From Cellulomonas terrae (GTDB lineage Bacteria > Actinomycetota > Actinomycetes > Actinomycetales > Cellulomonadaceae): DNA of 64,000 bases. Positions within the stretch are counted from its first letter, which is position 1; every line of letters begins with the position of its first letter. Below, piece after piece: positions 31,077 to 39,968 of the stretch. Position numbers and translations under genes: made by a program. Location: assembly GCF_007990265.1 (NCBI RefSeq), contig NZ_BJWH01000006.1, positions 62,001 through 126,000 of the forward strand. Direction: 5' to 3'. Under the pieces are notes generated by a model. That model did no database searches and was not told where the DNA came from. It saw only the letters and a program-made list of their open reading frames with translations.

Positions 31077-32915
31077 TCACTCGGCCGCGGCCTCGCCCGC
31101 GGTCCACTCCCAGAAGCCGTAGAAGATCGTCGGCGCGATCGTCAGCTTCGAGACGTTGCCGATCTTCTCCGGGTTCCAGGCGGTGACGCCGGGGAACTGG
31201 AAGATCGTCACACCGAACGCGTCGTTGACGAGCTCGGTCTCGATCTGGGCCAGGAGCTCCTCCTGGTCCGACTGCTCCGTGGCGACCTGGAGCTCGTCGA
31301 AGAGCCCGTCCACCGTGGAGTTGGAGTAGCCGTAGAAGTTGTTCGTCGCACCGGTGCGGTAGTTCGCGTCCGAGTCGGTGACGGCGGTGGAGGTCGACTG
31401 CCAGCCGAAGAGCGCTGCGTCGTAGAAGCTCGTCGCGTTCGAGAGGTCCGTGCCCCAGTCCGTCTGGACCTGGTAGGGCTGGACGTCGAAGCCGGCCTGG
31501 GCGGCCGACGCCTTGATGAGCTCGTACTCGTTCTGACGGCGCGTGTTCTCCGGGTCGAAGAGCAGGCGGACCGTCACGGCCGGCACGCCGGCCTCGGCGA
31601 GCAGGGCGGTGGCACCGGGGATGTCCGTGGCGAACGCCTCGGCCTGGCCGTTGGCCTCGACGATGGTGTCGTACATCGGCGAGCCGGCGACCTGCGTGTA
31701 GGAGTTGCGGAGCTCCGCAGTCGGGTCGAGAGGCTTGATCAGGTTCTCGAGGATCTGCTCACGCGGGATGGTCTTGAGGAACGCCTGGCGAACCTTCTTG
31801 GCCTTCTCCGCGTCGCCGCCGTAGGTCGCCGGGTCGAACGGACCACCGTTGGCGAACTGCAGGTCGACGTGCTCGTACGTGCCCTCGGGGCCGGACTCGA
31901 CCTCGAGGCCCTCGATGGCCTCGACAGCGGTCTTGACGTCGGCCGTGGCCTGCGGGTTGATGAGGTCGACCTCACCGTTCTGCAGGGCCTGGACCTGGCC
32001 CATCGGGTCGCCGTTGTAGCGGACCGTCACCTTGTTGAAGACCGGCTTGTGGTCACCCTCGTAGGTGTCGCTCGCCGTCAGGGTGATGAACTGGTCCTGC
32101 TCGAACTCCGTGATCTCGTACGCGCCGCTGGTGACGAGGAGGTCCTCGTCGGACGGCATCGAGGCGAAGTTCCAGTCGGTGCTCCACGACTTGGCGATCG
32201 GCGAGAGGTCCTCGACGTTCTCGTCCTGGATCGCGGCGACGAGCGCGTCGGTCGCCTCCTCGGCGTCCTCGATGCCGAGGGCGCGCTGCGCGACGATGTG
32301 CGCCGGCAGGTTCATCGAGATGGCCGTCGACCAGTCCGCGAACGGCTTGGTGTAGGTCAGCGTGATGGAGTCGCCGTCGATCTCCGGCGTCTCCTCGACG
32401 AGGGCCATCGCGGGCGAGGCCGCGTCGAAGTAGACACCAGCGTCCAGGGCGTCCTGGTTCGTGATGTTGCCCTCTTCGTCGTACTCCGCCTCGACGTTGT
32501 TGAACTTGCCGCTCTGCGCGGCCCACTCCAGGAGCAGGTCGGCGGGGCCGGCGGGCGTGCCGTCGGACCACTTCGCGGTGTCGGCGAACGTGTACTTGAT
32601 CTGCAGCGGGTCGTCGGAGACCTTCTCGTAGGTACCGAAGGACTCGTCCTGCACCAGGTTGAGGTCCGCGTCGTAGTACCAGAAGCCCGAGTTCAGCAGG
32701 TACAGGATGACGTTGTTCGCCGTGGCGTTACCCGTCGTGCTGTTGCCGTTGGCCGAGTAGAACGGCTGGTTCCAGGCGATGTTGATCGACGTCTCGGTGT
32801 TGATTCCCGCGTCGTCGGTCTCGTCGTCACTGCCGCCGCCGCTGGAGCAGGCCGCGAGGGCGAGCACACTCGTCGCGGCGACCGCTGCGAACGCGGCCTT
32901 GCGTGTGATCCTCAA
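31077..32915 (-). CDS. ABC transporter substrate-binding lipoprotein, peptide/nickel family (first copy)
   Basis: 612 residues, solute-binding family 5. The signal peptide MRITRKAAFAAVAA ends in lipobox LAAC followed by a Ser/Gly/Asp-rich linker. The domain includes GTPAGPADLLLEWAA and FDPATYGGDAEKAKKVRQAFL. The start is TTG 32915, the only initiation codon that gives a complete signal peptide, with GGAGG only 4 nt away. Codes for more Lys/Asn and has somewhat lower GC than its paralogue at 23758-25563, consistent with high expression. Heads the importer unit. Confidence 0.92.
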   Translation of the reverse strand: MRITRKAAFAAVAATSVLALAACSSGGGSDDETDDAGINTETSINIAWNQPFYSANGNSTTGNATANNVILYLLNSGFWYYDADLNLVQDESFGTYEKVSDDPLQIKYTFADTAKWSDGTPAGPADLLLEWAAQSGKFNNVEAEYDEEGNITNQDALDAGVYFDAASPAMALVEETPEIDGDSITLTYTKPFADWSTAISMNLPAHIVAQRALGIEDAEEATDALVAAIQDENVEDLSPIAKSWSTDWNFASMPSDEDLLVTSGAYEITEFEQDQFITLTASDTYEGDHKPVFNKVTVRYNGDPMGQVQALQNGEVDLINPQATADVKTAVEAIEGLEVESGPEGTYEHVDLQFANGGPFDPATYGGDAEKAKKVRQAFLKTIPREQILENLIKPLDPTAELRNSYTQVAGSPMYDTIVEANGQAEAFATDIPGATALLAEAGVPAVTVRLLFDPENTRRQNEYELIKASAAQAGFDVQPYQVQTDWGTDLSNATSFYDAALFGWQSTSTAVTDSDANYRTGATNNFYGYSNSTVDGLFDELQVATEQSDQEELLAQIETELVNDAFGVTIFQFPGVTAWNPEKIGNVSKLTIAPTIFYGFWEWTAGEAAAE

Positions 32916-33281
32916 TTTTCCTCCCGAGAAGGGTGGTGGGCTCTGTGGTGGTGGGCCGGTGGAAACCGACCAGCACGCGGTCCAGAGATCCGCCGGGGTG
33001 TGGCGACACGGTAGTCAAGCGAATAGTGGACAAAACGGACAGTTCACGGAGCGCAACCCGATTGTTACGCGATTGATACTGAGCGGTACGTCTCACCATC
33101 TGGAACCGCCCGCGTAGCGCGCCGCATGTTTCTGGTGCGTTACATGAGCCACGCCCACGGACAGGACCATCAGACACCATCCGAGAGGGTCGTGCTATAG
33201 CAACGCGCTCGACGCACGGACATACCGCCCCACCTGCGCGTCTGCCGTCCGTCGCACGTCCGGGTCGAGGACACTTCTCGG
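32916..33281. other. 366-bp intergenic control region
   Basis: No convincing gene. Contains a stretch (about 33015-33085) clearly less GC-rich than its surroundings, with two direct CAATCG copies on the minus strand 11 bp apart, and a GCTATAGC dyad near 33194. It must hold the promoters for the importer binding protein (left) and possibly the Ddn-like gene (right). I could not fix a -35/-10 pair with confidence. Confidence 0.5.
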
Positions 33282-33746
33282 ATGGGCTTCACCGCACTCG
33301 TCCGCCGGCTCGGGCGCACCCGCTGGTTCGCCCGGATCGGCCGGACGACGTCCAGCATCGACCGGCGCCTCCACAAGGCCAGCCGGGGCCGTCTCAGCGT
33401 CCTCGGCCGGCCGACGCTCCCCCACCTCGTCCTGACGACGACGGGACGGACGACCGGGCAGCCGCGCGAGGCCGTCCTCCTGTACGCGGTCGACGGCGAC
33501 GGCTGGGTGCTCATCGGATCGAACTGGGGGCAGGAGCGCCACCCGGCCTGGTCGGGCAACCTCCTCGCGGACCCGCGCGCGACCGTCACCGTCGAGGGCC
33601 GGACGACACCCGTCGTCGCGAGCCTCGCCGACGCGGACGAGCGCGCCCGCCTGCTGCCTGCGCTGCTCGCCGTGTGGCCCGCGTACGCGGACTACGCCGA
33701 CCGCGCCGACCGCGAGCTGCGCGTGTTCCGCCTGGCCCGGGCATGA
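33282..33746 (+). CDS. Deazaflavin (F420)-dependent nitroreductase/quinone reductase family protein (Ddn-like)
   Basis: 154 residues, split-barrel fold. LVLTTTGRTTGQPREAVLLYAVDGDGWVLIGSNWGQERHPAWSGNLLADPRATV (quoted here as blocks: TTTGRTTGQPRE, IGSNWGQERHPAW, NLLADPRA) is the hallmark of the DUF385/Ddn family, which uses F420 or other flavins to reduce quinones or nitro compounds. ATG 33282 behind GAGGA. Its stop overlaps the GNAT start by ATGA. Physiological substrate unknown. Confidence 0.85.
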   Translation: MGFTALVRRLGRTRWFARIGRTTSSIDRRLHKASRGRLSVLGRPTLPHLVLTTTGRTTGQPREAVLLYAVDGDGWVLIGSNWGQERHPAWSGNLLADPRATVTVEGRTTPVVASLADADERARLLPALLAVWPAYADYADRADRELRVFRLARA

Positions 33747-34291
33747 GCACCCCGCTCGTCCTGCCGACGCTCGTCGGGGACGCGGTGCGGCTGCGCGGCT
33801 TCGGCCCCGCCGACCTTCCGCTGGTCCGCGAGGCGACGACGGACCCGCTGATCCCTCTCATCACGTCCGTGCCGGCGTTCGGCGACGACGACGCGTGCCG
33901 GGCCTACCTGGCCCGACAGACGGACCGCCTGACGTCCCGTGCCGGGTACGCGTTCGCCGTCGCAGAGCGCGGCACCGACCTCGCCGTCGGGCACGTCTAC
34001 CTCGGGCTGCGCGACCTCGACCTCGGCCGCGCCACGGTGGGGTACTGGATTGCCCGCTCGCAGCGCGGACGCGGGCTGGCCGGGGATGCCCTGCGCACCC
34101 TGGTGCGGTGGGCGGTCACCGTGCCCGGCATCGACCGGCTCGAGCTCTACGTCGAGCCGTGGAACGTGGCGTCCGCACGGACGGCGGTGAGCGCGGGCTT
34201 CGTCCGCGAAGGGCTGCTGCGGTCGTGGCAGAAGGTCGGCGACGAGCGCAAGGACATGGACATGTACTCCGTCGTGAGCCCTCAGGTCTGA
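33743..34291 (+). CDS. GNAT N-acetyltransferase (RimJ/RimL type)
   Basis: 182 residues. Acetyl-CoA binding motif A is IARSQRGRGLAGDALRTL; the LELYVEPWNVASARTAVSAGF segment and the closing KDMDMYSV are typical of RimJ/RimL-like GNATs that acetylate protein N-termini or small amines. Translationally coupled to the Ddn-like gene (ATGA). Its last 10 bp overlap the 3' end of the convergent methyltransferase gene. Substrate not predictable. Confidence 0.85.
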   Translation: MSTPLVLPTLVGDAVRLRGFGPADLPLVREATTDPLIPLITSVPAFGDDDACRAYLARQTDRLTSRAGYAFAVAERGTDLAVGHVYLGLRDLDLGRATVGYWIARSQRGRGLAGDALRTLVRWAVTVPGIDRLELYVEPWNVASARTAVSAGFVREGLLRSWQKVGDERKDMDMYSVVSPQV

Positions 34292-35007
34292 CGGGCGACG
34301 AACACCAGCTCCCGGCCCGGACGATCCGGAGCGTCCCGGACGTCCACCACCTCGAAGCCTGCCCTCTCCAACGACTGCTCGACCGTCCGCCGGTCCCGGA
34401 ACCGCAGCGTCGAGTGCGACGTCAGGACGGCGCCGTCCGACGCGAAGACCCACGTCGCGCGGAACGTCACCAGCTCTCCGCGGACCTCCGTGACCTCGGT
34501 CCACGTCTCGACCTGCCCCACCCCGTCGACGTCGGTGACCGCGTGCGTCGCCGCACGCGTCCACTCCCGCCAGGCCTCACGCTCCGGGACGCGGGTCTCG
34601 ACGACCAGGTGTCCGCCCGGAGCCAACGCGCCGCGGAGGGCGTCGAGGGTCGCCGCCCACTCCTCGTCGGTCACGAAGACCTGCGCGACGTTCCCGGTCA
34701 TGGTGGCGACGTCGGCGCCCACGGCTCCCACCGTCGTCGCGTCTCCGTGCACCCATCGGACGGCATCCGCTCCGGGCTTGCCCCGCGCCACGTCGAGCGA
34801 CGCCTCCGCCGGGTCGACGCCCGTCACGTCCAGCCCCCGGGCCGCGAGCATCAGCGCGAACGTCCCGGTGCCGCAGCCGACGTCCAGCACGCTGCGGGCG
34901 CCGAGCTCGTCGACGATCGCCACGTACACGTCGAGGTCGCCGCGGTCCGGGTCGAGCGGGTCGTAGAGCTGGGCGAGGCGCGGAACCTCGAATCCCTCGT
35001 CGGCCAT
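34282..35007 (-). CDS. Class I SAM-dependent methyltransferase
   Basis: 241 residues. Motif I is VLDVGCGTGTFALMLAARG, then VTGVDPAEASL and GGHLVVETRVPE; the family is the broad Methyltransf_25/11 group, with no clue to the substrate. ATG 35007 is favoured over GTG 35013 because a TAGCGT box lies exactly 7 nt before it, suggesting a leaderless message. Its stop overlaps the GNAT gene by 10 bp in convergent orientation. Confidence 0.82.
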   Translation of the reverse strand: MADEGFEVPRLAQLYDPLDPDRGDLDVYVAIVDELGARSVLDVGCGTGTFALMLAARGLDVTGVDPAEASLDVARGKPGADAVRWVHGDATTVGAVGADVATMTGNVAQVFVTDEEWAATLDALRGALAPGGHLVVETRVPEREAWREWTRAATHAVTDVDGVGQVETWTEVTEVRGELVTFRATWVFASDGAVLTSHSTLRFRDRRTVEQSLERAGFEVVDVRDAPDRPGRELVFVARQT

Positions 35008-35014
35008 GCGCACG

Positions 35015-35020
35015 ACGCTA
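35015..35020 (-). promoter_or_regulatory. Leaderless -10 box of the methyltransferase gene
   Basis: TAGCGT on the minus strand, 7 nt before ATG 35007. It supports that start codon. Confidence 0.5.
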
Positions 35021-35084
35021 GGCCGCGCACGGGCTCCCGGTCACGACGTTTCCCGCTCCGCGGGGCAGTGCCAGACTGCAGGGC

Positions 35085-36374
35085 GTGAGCGACGACGCCG
35101 ACCACGGGACCGCCGCCGTCGGCCGCGCGGTCCAGTCCCGCATCTACCGCGCGGGGGTGTTCGGCCGGCGGCCGGTGGTCCCCGTGGAGCCCAAGGCGCT
35201 GGAAGCCGCCGCCCGCGCCCGGATGAGCGACGTCGCGTGGGCCTACGTGGCGGGCGGCGCCGGCCGGCAGCGCACCGTGCAGGCCAACCGCGACGCGTTC
35301 GACCGGCACCGGATCGTGCCGCGCGTGCTCGTCGACGTCGAGCGCCGCGACACGTCGGTCCGGTTGTTCGGTCGCCCGCTGCCCGCCCCGCTGCTCTTCG
35401 CGCCGATCGGGGTGCTCGAGCTGGCGCACCGGGACGCCGACCACGCCGTCGCACGCGCGGCGCGCGCGCTGGGCCTGCCCCTGGTGATCTCGTCGCAGGC
35501 CTCGGTCCCGATGGAGGACGTCGCCCGGACCCTCGGGGACGCGCCGCGCTGGTTCCAGCTCTACTGGAGCAAGGACGACGACGTCGTGGACTCCTTCGTC
35601 TCGCGCGCGGAGGCGATCGGCAGCGAGGCGCTCGTCGTCACGCTCGACACGCACGTGCTGGGCTGGCGCACCCGCGACCTCGACCTCGCCTACCTGCCGT
35701 TCGCGCGCGGTGAGGGCATCGCCCAGTACACGAGCGACCCGGCGTTCCGGCGGCTGGTCGAGGCGCGGAAGCCCTCCGACGAGCCCACTTCCCGCCCGAC
35801 GCCGTCCGCTGTGCGCGCGCTGCACTCGATGGCACGCCACTACCCCGGCCGGACGCGCGACAACCTTCGCTCGCCGCTCCCCCGAGCCGCCGTCGAGACG
35901 TTCCTCGACGTGTTCTCGCGGTCGTCGCTCACCTGGGCCGACCTGGCACGGCTGCGCGAGCGGACGTCCCTGCCGATCGTGCTCAAGGGCATCCAGCACC
36001 CGGGCGACGCCGCGCTCGCGCTCGAGCACGGCGTCGACGGGATCGTCGTGTCCAACCACGGGGGGCGGCAGGTCGACGGTGCGATCGGCTCGCTGGACGC
36101 CCTCCCTGCCGTGGTCGACGTGATCGGTGGTCGCGTCCCCGTGCTGTTCGACAGCGGCGTCCGCAGCGGCGCCGACGTGGTCACAGCGCTCGCCCTCGGC
36201 GCGACGGCCGTGCTCGTCGGCCGACCCTGGGTCTACGGACTGGCCCTCGCCGGCGCCGACGGTGCCCGCGCGGTCATGCAGCACCTCTGGGCGGAGCTCG
36301 ACCTGACCATGGCGCTGTCCGGGGTGCGGTCCGTCGACGAGATCGGGCCGCACCTGCTCACGGCGTCGTCGTAG
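35085..36374 (+). CDS. FMN-dependent alpha-hydroxy-acid oxidase (lactate 2-monooxygenase-like)
   Basis: 429-residue TIM-barrel flavoenzyme oxidising 2-hydroxy acids. Seen: YVAGGAGRQRTV near the N-terminus, FAPIGVLELAH, LVISSQAS, FQLYWSKDDD, the FMN lysine in IVLKGIQHPGDA, the catalytic His-Arg pair in SNHGGRQVDGAIGSLDALP and the phosphate site DSGVRSGADVVTALALGA. The long insertion before LKGIQ and the overall length fit lactate 2-monooxygenase more than LldD, but the substrate is not certain. GTG start; a CAGACT box 7 nt upstream suggests a leaderless mRNA. Confidence 0.88.
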   Translation: MSDDADHGTAAVGRAVQSRIYRAGVFGRRPVVPVEPKALEAAARARMSDVAWAYVAGGAGRQRTVQANRDAFDRHRIVPRVLVDVERRDTSVRLFGRPLPAPLLFAPIGVLELAHRDADHAVARAARALGLPLVISSQASVPMEDVARTLGDAPRWFQLYWSKDDDVVDSFVSRAEAIGSEALVVTLDTHVLGWRTRDLDLAYLPFARGEGIAQYTSDPAFRRLVEARKPSDEPTSRPTPSAVRALHSMARHYPGRTRDNLRSPLPRAAVETFLDVFSRSSLTWADLARLRERTSLPIVLKGIQHPGDAALALEHGVDGIVVSNHGGRQVDGAIGSLDALPAVVDVIGGRVPVLFDSGVRSGADVVTALALGATAVLVGRPWVYGLALAGADGARAVMQHLWAELDLTMALSGVRSVDEIGPHLLTASS

Positions 36375-36431
36375 CCGGCCGGGAGCCCCCCAGGTCATCA
36401 GCGGGCAGGGAGACGGGCCAGGCCGAGCGCC

Positions 36432-37376
36432 TCAGAACCTCACGCGGTCGAGGTAGTCGAACCCCACCTGGGCGGCCTCGAAGGGGTCGAACGTCGGGTC
36501 GCCGAACCGCGGGTCGTGCTCGACGACGTAGTACCGCGTGCTGCCACCCGCGGCACGGAAGATCGACGGGAAGTCGATGATGCCCTCGCCGACGATCTCG
36601 ATCCGGCCCGGGAACGCGCCGGCCGCCATGTCCTTGACGTGGAACAGCTTGATCCGGTTGCCGTACCGCTCGATCACGTCGATCGGCTCGTCGATGCCGC
36701 CGCCGTTGGTCGCCCAGTACAGGTCGAGCTGGAACACCACGTTCTTCGGCTCCGTGTACGCCATGAGGATGTCGAAGACGGTCCGGTCGCCGAAGACGGT
36801 CTCGAACTCGATGTCGTGGTTGTGCACCATCAGCGTCTGGCCGTGCTTGCGGGCCACGGCGCCGAGCTCGTCGAGGTACTCCGCGTAGGCGATCCACTCC
36901 GCCTCGGTGGTGTAGACCGGCGGGAAGATCGGGGTCGACCCGGAGCCGAAGAACGTGATCCCCAGCGTCCGGTTGTCCCGCAGGATCTGGCCGATGTCCG
37001 CCGGGTTCTCCGGCGTCCCCACGTCGACGTGCCTCGCGGACGCCTTGAGCCGGTGCTCGTCGAGGAGCGCACGGTACTGCTTCGCCGTCAGCCCGCTCAG
37101 CGTGAACGGCTCGACGTTCCGGTACCCCATCTCACGCAGGCTCCCGAGCACCTCCTCGGTCCTGGCGACGGTGGCCGCGTCCGTGCCGAACCCGATGTAC
37201 TCGGCGAACGTCCAGAGCTGGACCGAGATCTTGCTCGTGGGTATCCCTCTGCCGTGCCGGTCCGGCGGCGACGCCGACGCGGACACGGCGCCCACGACGA
37301 CGAGGCCGAACGTGACCAGGGCGGCAGCGATCAGGCCGCGCAGCCCACGGGTCCACTGTCGAGTCATGGATTCCAT
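36432..37376 (-). CDS. Secreted sugar-phosphate isomerase/epimerase-like TIM-barrel protein
   Basis: 314 residues: a signal peptide (about 1-40, ending SASASP), then an AP-endonuclease-2/xylose-isomerase-like barrel. Candidate metal ligands lie in ARHVDVG, VHNHDIEFE, QLDLYW, FHVKDM and the C-terminal EHDPRF. Related exported proteins act on sugars or inositols, but the substrate is unknown. ATG 37376 is used because GGAGG lies 5 nt upstream; ATG 37367 is the alternative. A striking two-tier palindrome precedes the gene. Confidence 0.8.
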   Translation of the reverse strand: MESMTRQWTRGLRGLIAAALVTFGLVVVGAVSASASPPDRHGRGIPTSKISVQLWTFAEYIGFGTDAATVARTEEVLGSLREMGYRNVEPFTLSGLTAKQYRALLDEHRLKASARHVDVGTPENPADIGQILRDNRTLGITFFGSGSTPIFPPVYTTEAEWIAYAEYLDELGAVARKHGQTLMVHNHDIEFETVFGDRTVFDILMAYTEPKNVVFQLDLYWATNGGGIDEPIDVIERYGNRIKLFHVKDMAAGAFPGRIEIVGEGIIDFPSIFRAAGGSTRYYVVEHDPRFGDPTFDPFEAAQVGFDYLDRVRF

Positions 37377-37398
37377 CGGAGCCTCCCGAGGCGCCACG

Positions 37399-37440
37399 CT
37401 CGAACGTCCGACGGGCGTCGTTGCCCGTGCATCGTTCGAG
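37399..37440. promoter_or_regulatory. Two-tier palindrome upstream of the secreted TIM-barrel gene
   Basis: Outer arms CTCGAACG/CGTTCGAG (37399-37406, 37433-37440) enclose a symmetrical 4/4 internal loop and inner arms ACGGGC/GCCCGT (37411-37416, 37423-37428) with a 6-nt loop. Lies 22 nt before the start codon, so it is either an operator or a structured 5' leader. Confidence 0.5.
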
Positions 37441-37495
37441 TTCTTGGCACAGTAACCGCCCCTCGCACCGACCGAAAGCCGGGCGGGGACCCGCG

Positions 37496-37834
37496 CTACT
37501 GCTCGGCACGCCACCGCCGCCACCGCTCGGCGACGGCGGGGCGCTGGGCAGGGTCGACGTGCGTGGAACCGTCGGCCCTGATCTCGACGGCCAGCCCGTT
37601 CCAGGTGGGGAACGTCTCGTTCGGCCCGCCGGCGAGGCGGGTGAGCAGCACGTGGGCCGTCACGAAGGTCTCCGTGCTGTCCAGCGCGTCGAGGAGGGCA
37701 GGCACGTCGCCCTGGTCGACGTCGACCGCGCGGCCCTCCTCCTCGGCGGGCAGCCGTGGCAGCAGGCCGAGGTCCGTGCCGTCCCAGTCGACCGCGCCGC
37801 CGGCCAGGGCGAGCGCGACCGCCTCCGCACTCAC
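37496..37834 (-). CDS. Small orphan protein coupled to the DUF4157 gene (candidate immunity/partner)
   Basis: 112 residues, not recognised. Mixed alpha/beta character: an acidic first half, then ETFVTAHVLLTRLAGG, TWNGLAVEIRADG and a basic helix RPAVAERWRRWRAE. Its GTG start overlaps the stop of the DUF4157 gene (GTGA), so the two are made in a fixed ratio. By position it is the best candidate for a partner or immunity protein of that gene; this is inference only. Confidence 0.7.
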   Translation of the reverse strand: MSAEAVALALAGGAVDWDGTDLGLLPRLPAEEEGRAVDVDQGDVPALLDALDSTETFVTAHVLLTRLAGGPNETFPTWNGLAVEIRADGSTHVDPAQRPAVAERWRRWRAEQ

Positions 37835-38931
37835 GGCGTGCCCTTCGCGGCAGGCTTGCCGACAGCCGGGGCGCGGGGCGGCGTGACGACCTTGCGGCGG
37901 ACGTTCTGGTAGTTGCCGTTCACCACGTCCCAGGTGACCTCCACGACGTGCCCGTCCGGGTACGTGTACGGGATGGTGACGGTGAAGTTGGTGTCGTCCT
38001 TCACGTTGGTGAAGCTCTCCGTGCCTCGCGTGCCGCCCACCGCCGTACCCTCGGCGGCACTGGCCGTCGCGTGCGCGGGACCGAAGTCCTCCCCGTGCAC
38101 CTGCTTGCGGTACTGCTCGAGGATCTCGTGCGCCAGCAGGCTGCCGCCGGTGCGTCCCATCCCGACGCCCACCGACCCCTGGCTCCCCAACGCCGCGACG
38201 TCGTCGAGGTCGACCCTCGACAGGGCGAAGTTGCCCCCGAGCACCCGGGCGTCCGACGCCCGCGCAGAGGTCTGACCGTGGATGAACTCCAGCCTCGTGT
38301 CCTTGGCGTCCCCGCTCACCAGCTGGATGACCCGGACGAGCTCCTGCGCCTCGGGAGTCAGCGGCCCCTGGACGTTCGTCCGCTGGATCGTCACCTCGCC
38401 CGTCTTGCCCACCACCACCTCGAACTGGACCGCGATGATGCCGTTGGCGGCCGCCGCGAAGTCGGCCGCGCTGCCGGCGGCGAAGAGCTTGCGCTGGATG
38501 AGCGGCCGTCCCGCGCGGCTCTGCTGGGCCACGTGCGCGAGCTCGTGCGCGAGGAGGTCGCCGCCGTGCGTCCCGGTCTCGTCCCTCCCGAGGTAGATGT
38601 CGTTCCCCACCGTCATCGCCGAGGCGCCCAGGGCTCCCGCGACCGCCGCACCCCGACGGTCGGCGTGGACGCGCACCCGCGAGAAGTCGTGGTGGTACCG
38701 CTGGCCGAAGAACTCCTGGGACGGGCGGTCGAGCGACCCGTCGACCTGCCCGCCGAGGCCGGTCCGCCGGGGAGCGAGGCCCCGCACCGCCGACGCCGCC
38801 GCGTCCGCGTCCCGCTCGTGGGCGGGGTCGTGGTCGACCGCCTGCGCGAACCGGGCGCGCACCCCGACGACCGGCGCGCTCCGGTCCGTCGCGCGCGCCT
38901 CAGGTGCCGGGCGGGTGGCGAACTCTCGCAT
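37831..38931 (-). CDS. DUF4157 (eCIS-core) metallopeptidase-like protein, putative effector
   Basis: 366 residues. Residues about 70-140 form the DUF4157/eCIScore domain: SQEFFGQRYHHDFSRVRVH, then MTVGNDIYLG and the HExxH zinc motif H129-E-L-A-H133 (AHELAHVAQQ). Residues 150-366 are a separate domain with a second histidine-rich site (H268-E269, H279, H287), possibly metal binding, and a Pro/Lys-rich tail. DUF4157 proteins are typical of loci for extracellular contractile injection systems and toxin cargo; no injection-system structural genes are in this window. No signal peptide. Coupled to the 112-residue gene. Confidence 0.82.
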   Translation of the reverse strand: MREFATRPAPEARATDRSAPVVGVRARFAQAVDHDPAHERDADAAASAVRGLAPRRTGLGGQVDGSLDRPSQEFFGQRYHHDFSRVRVHADRRGAAVAGALGASAMTVGNDIYLGRDETGTHGGDLLAHELAHVAQQSRAGRPLIQRKLFAAGSAADFAAAANGIIAVQFEVVVGKTGEVTIQRTNVQGPLTPEAQELVRVIQLVSGDAKDTRLEFIHGQTSARASDARVLGGNFALSRVDLDDVAALGSQGSVGVGMGRTGGSLLAHEILEQYRKQVHGEDFGPAHATASAAEGTAVGGTRGTESFTNVKDDTNFTVTIPYTYPDGHVVEVTWDVVNGNYQNVRRKVVTPPRAPAVGKPAAKGTP

Positions 38932-39040
38932 CGTGCGCTCGATTCCCGGCTCCGTGGATCCGCGAGGTGGAGCCGACGACAGGACGCTACGCCCCGCGAC
39001 ATCACCGCGGCATCACGGCCACGTCACTGCTCCCGGGGGA

Positions 39041-39346
39041 TCAGTCCCCGAGGAACCACAGGTAGCGGTGGACGCGCTCGGTCGCGACCGCCATCAGTCG
39101 TTCGAGCTCGTCGAACATCGCAGCGCTCTCCGCGTCGGTGACCTTCTCTCGAAGGTGCTCAAGTTCGCCCGGCAGCTGTCGCCTGATCTGATGACGGTTG
39201 AAAACCGTGTTTCCGTAGGCGTCCACCCCGATCAGGAGCGGGGTGTCACGCAGACTGAGGACGCCGCTCGGCACCTTCCACGCGATCCAGCCCGACCCGT
39301 CGACTCGTTCGCCTGCCTCGTTGCGCACCCACATGCTGATCGGCAT
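39041..39346 (-). CDS. Small orphan protein with D-x-YGNTVFN motif
   Basis: 101 residues from ATG 39346; GTG 39361 would add five. The N-terminal half is beta-rich (PISMWVRNEAGERV, LLIGVDAYGNTVFNRHQ) and the second half is a long charged helix (about 60-100). I recall a YGxTVFN-type motif in small actinobacterial hypotheticals near toxin loci, but assign no function. The gene has visibly lower GC than its neighbours, a possible sign of acquisition. Same strand as the DUF4157 gene. Confidence 0.6.
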   Translation of the reverse strand: MPISMWVRNEAGERVDGSGWIAWKVPSGVLSLRDTPLLIGVDAYGNTVFNRHQIRRQLPGELEHLREKVTDAESAAMFDELERLMAVATERVHRYLWFLGD

Positions 39347-39376
39347 GCCGGATTGTCGCACCGCGCGACGACAGAC

Positions 39377-39805
39377 CTACGAGCTGAACCACGTCGGCAG
39401 GACGCCGCGCCGCTCGAGCTCGAAGATCGCGAGCTGCCGGCGCTGGTGCAGGTTGATCGAGTACACGAACGTCCTGTCCAGGGCCTCGGCCTCGAACGCG
39501 CGGGCCGACTCGTCGCGGGCCTGGAGCTTGGCCTTGTCGGCGTCCACCTGCGCCTGCATCTCCTGGAAGGCGTCGCTGCCCGGCCACTGGTTCGCGAGAC
39601 CCGTGAGACCAGCCGTGACGGACTCGAACAGGGCCGCGTGCTTCTGCGCGTCCGAGATGGACGTGATGGGCCCGCCGATGCGCTCGATCTCCTGACGGAC
39701 GCGCTCCGAGAGCGTGTCGATCAACGGCAGGAGCGCGAGGAGCGCGCTCGTGTCGAGCGTTGCGTACAGACGTTCCACACTCGCGAGGTCCTCGGCCTGG
39801 GTCAT
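39377..39805 (-). CDS. Small all-helical orphan protein with a WPG motif
   Basis: 142 residues, almost entirely predicted helix: residues 1-65 a first helical bundle, then NQWPGSDAFQEMQAQVDADK near 73-92 and an Ala/Glu/Gln-rich helix. The W-P-G turn between two helices recalls WXG100-type secreted helical hairpins, though the protein is longer than that family. It is not a firm assignment. The TGA lies 31 bp before the ATG-side of the next orphan gene on the same strand, so co-transcription with the DUF4157 locus is likely. Confidence 0.6.
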   Translation of the reverse strand: MTQAEDLASVERLYATLDTSALLALLPLIDTLSERVRQEIERIGGPITSISDAQKHAALFESVTAGLTGLANQWPGSDAFQEMQAQVDADKAKLQARDESARAFEAEALDRTFVYSINLHQRRQLAIFELERRGVLPTWFSS

Positions 39806-39968
39806 GTCCGCGAGACTACGGCGCCCAGGTCGGGGCAGACCGGCTCGGTGCGGCGTCGGGCGGAAGTCACCCGCTCGAACCGGGGCACACCAGGACAGCC
39901 GACGAAGGTTCACCCGGTCGACGCGCAGCCGTTCCCGACGGTGGACCGGACGTTCACCGCCGTCCGGT

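Noticed and set aside
39377..39805. Firm assignment of the helical WPG protein to WXG100/ESX substrates
   Set aside because: It is longer than the family and there is no ESX machinery in the window; left as an orphan with a resemblance.
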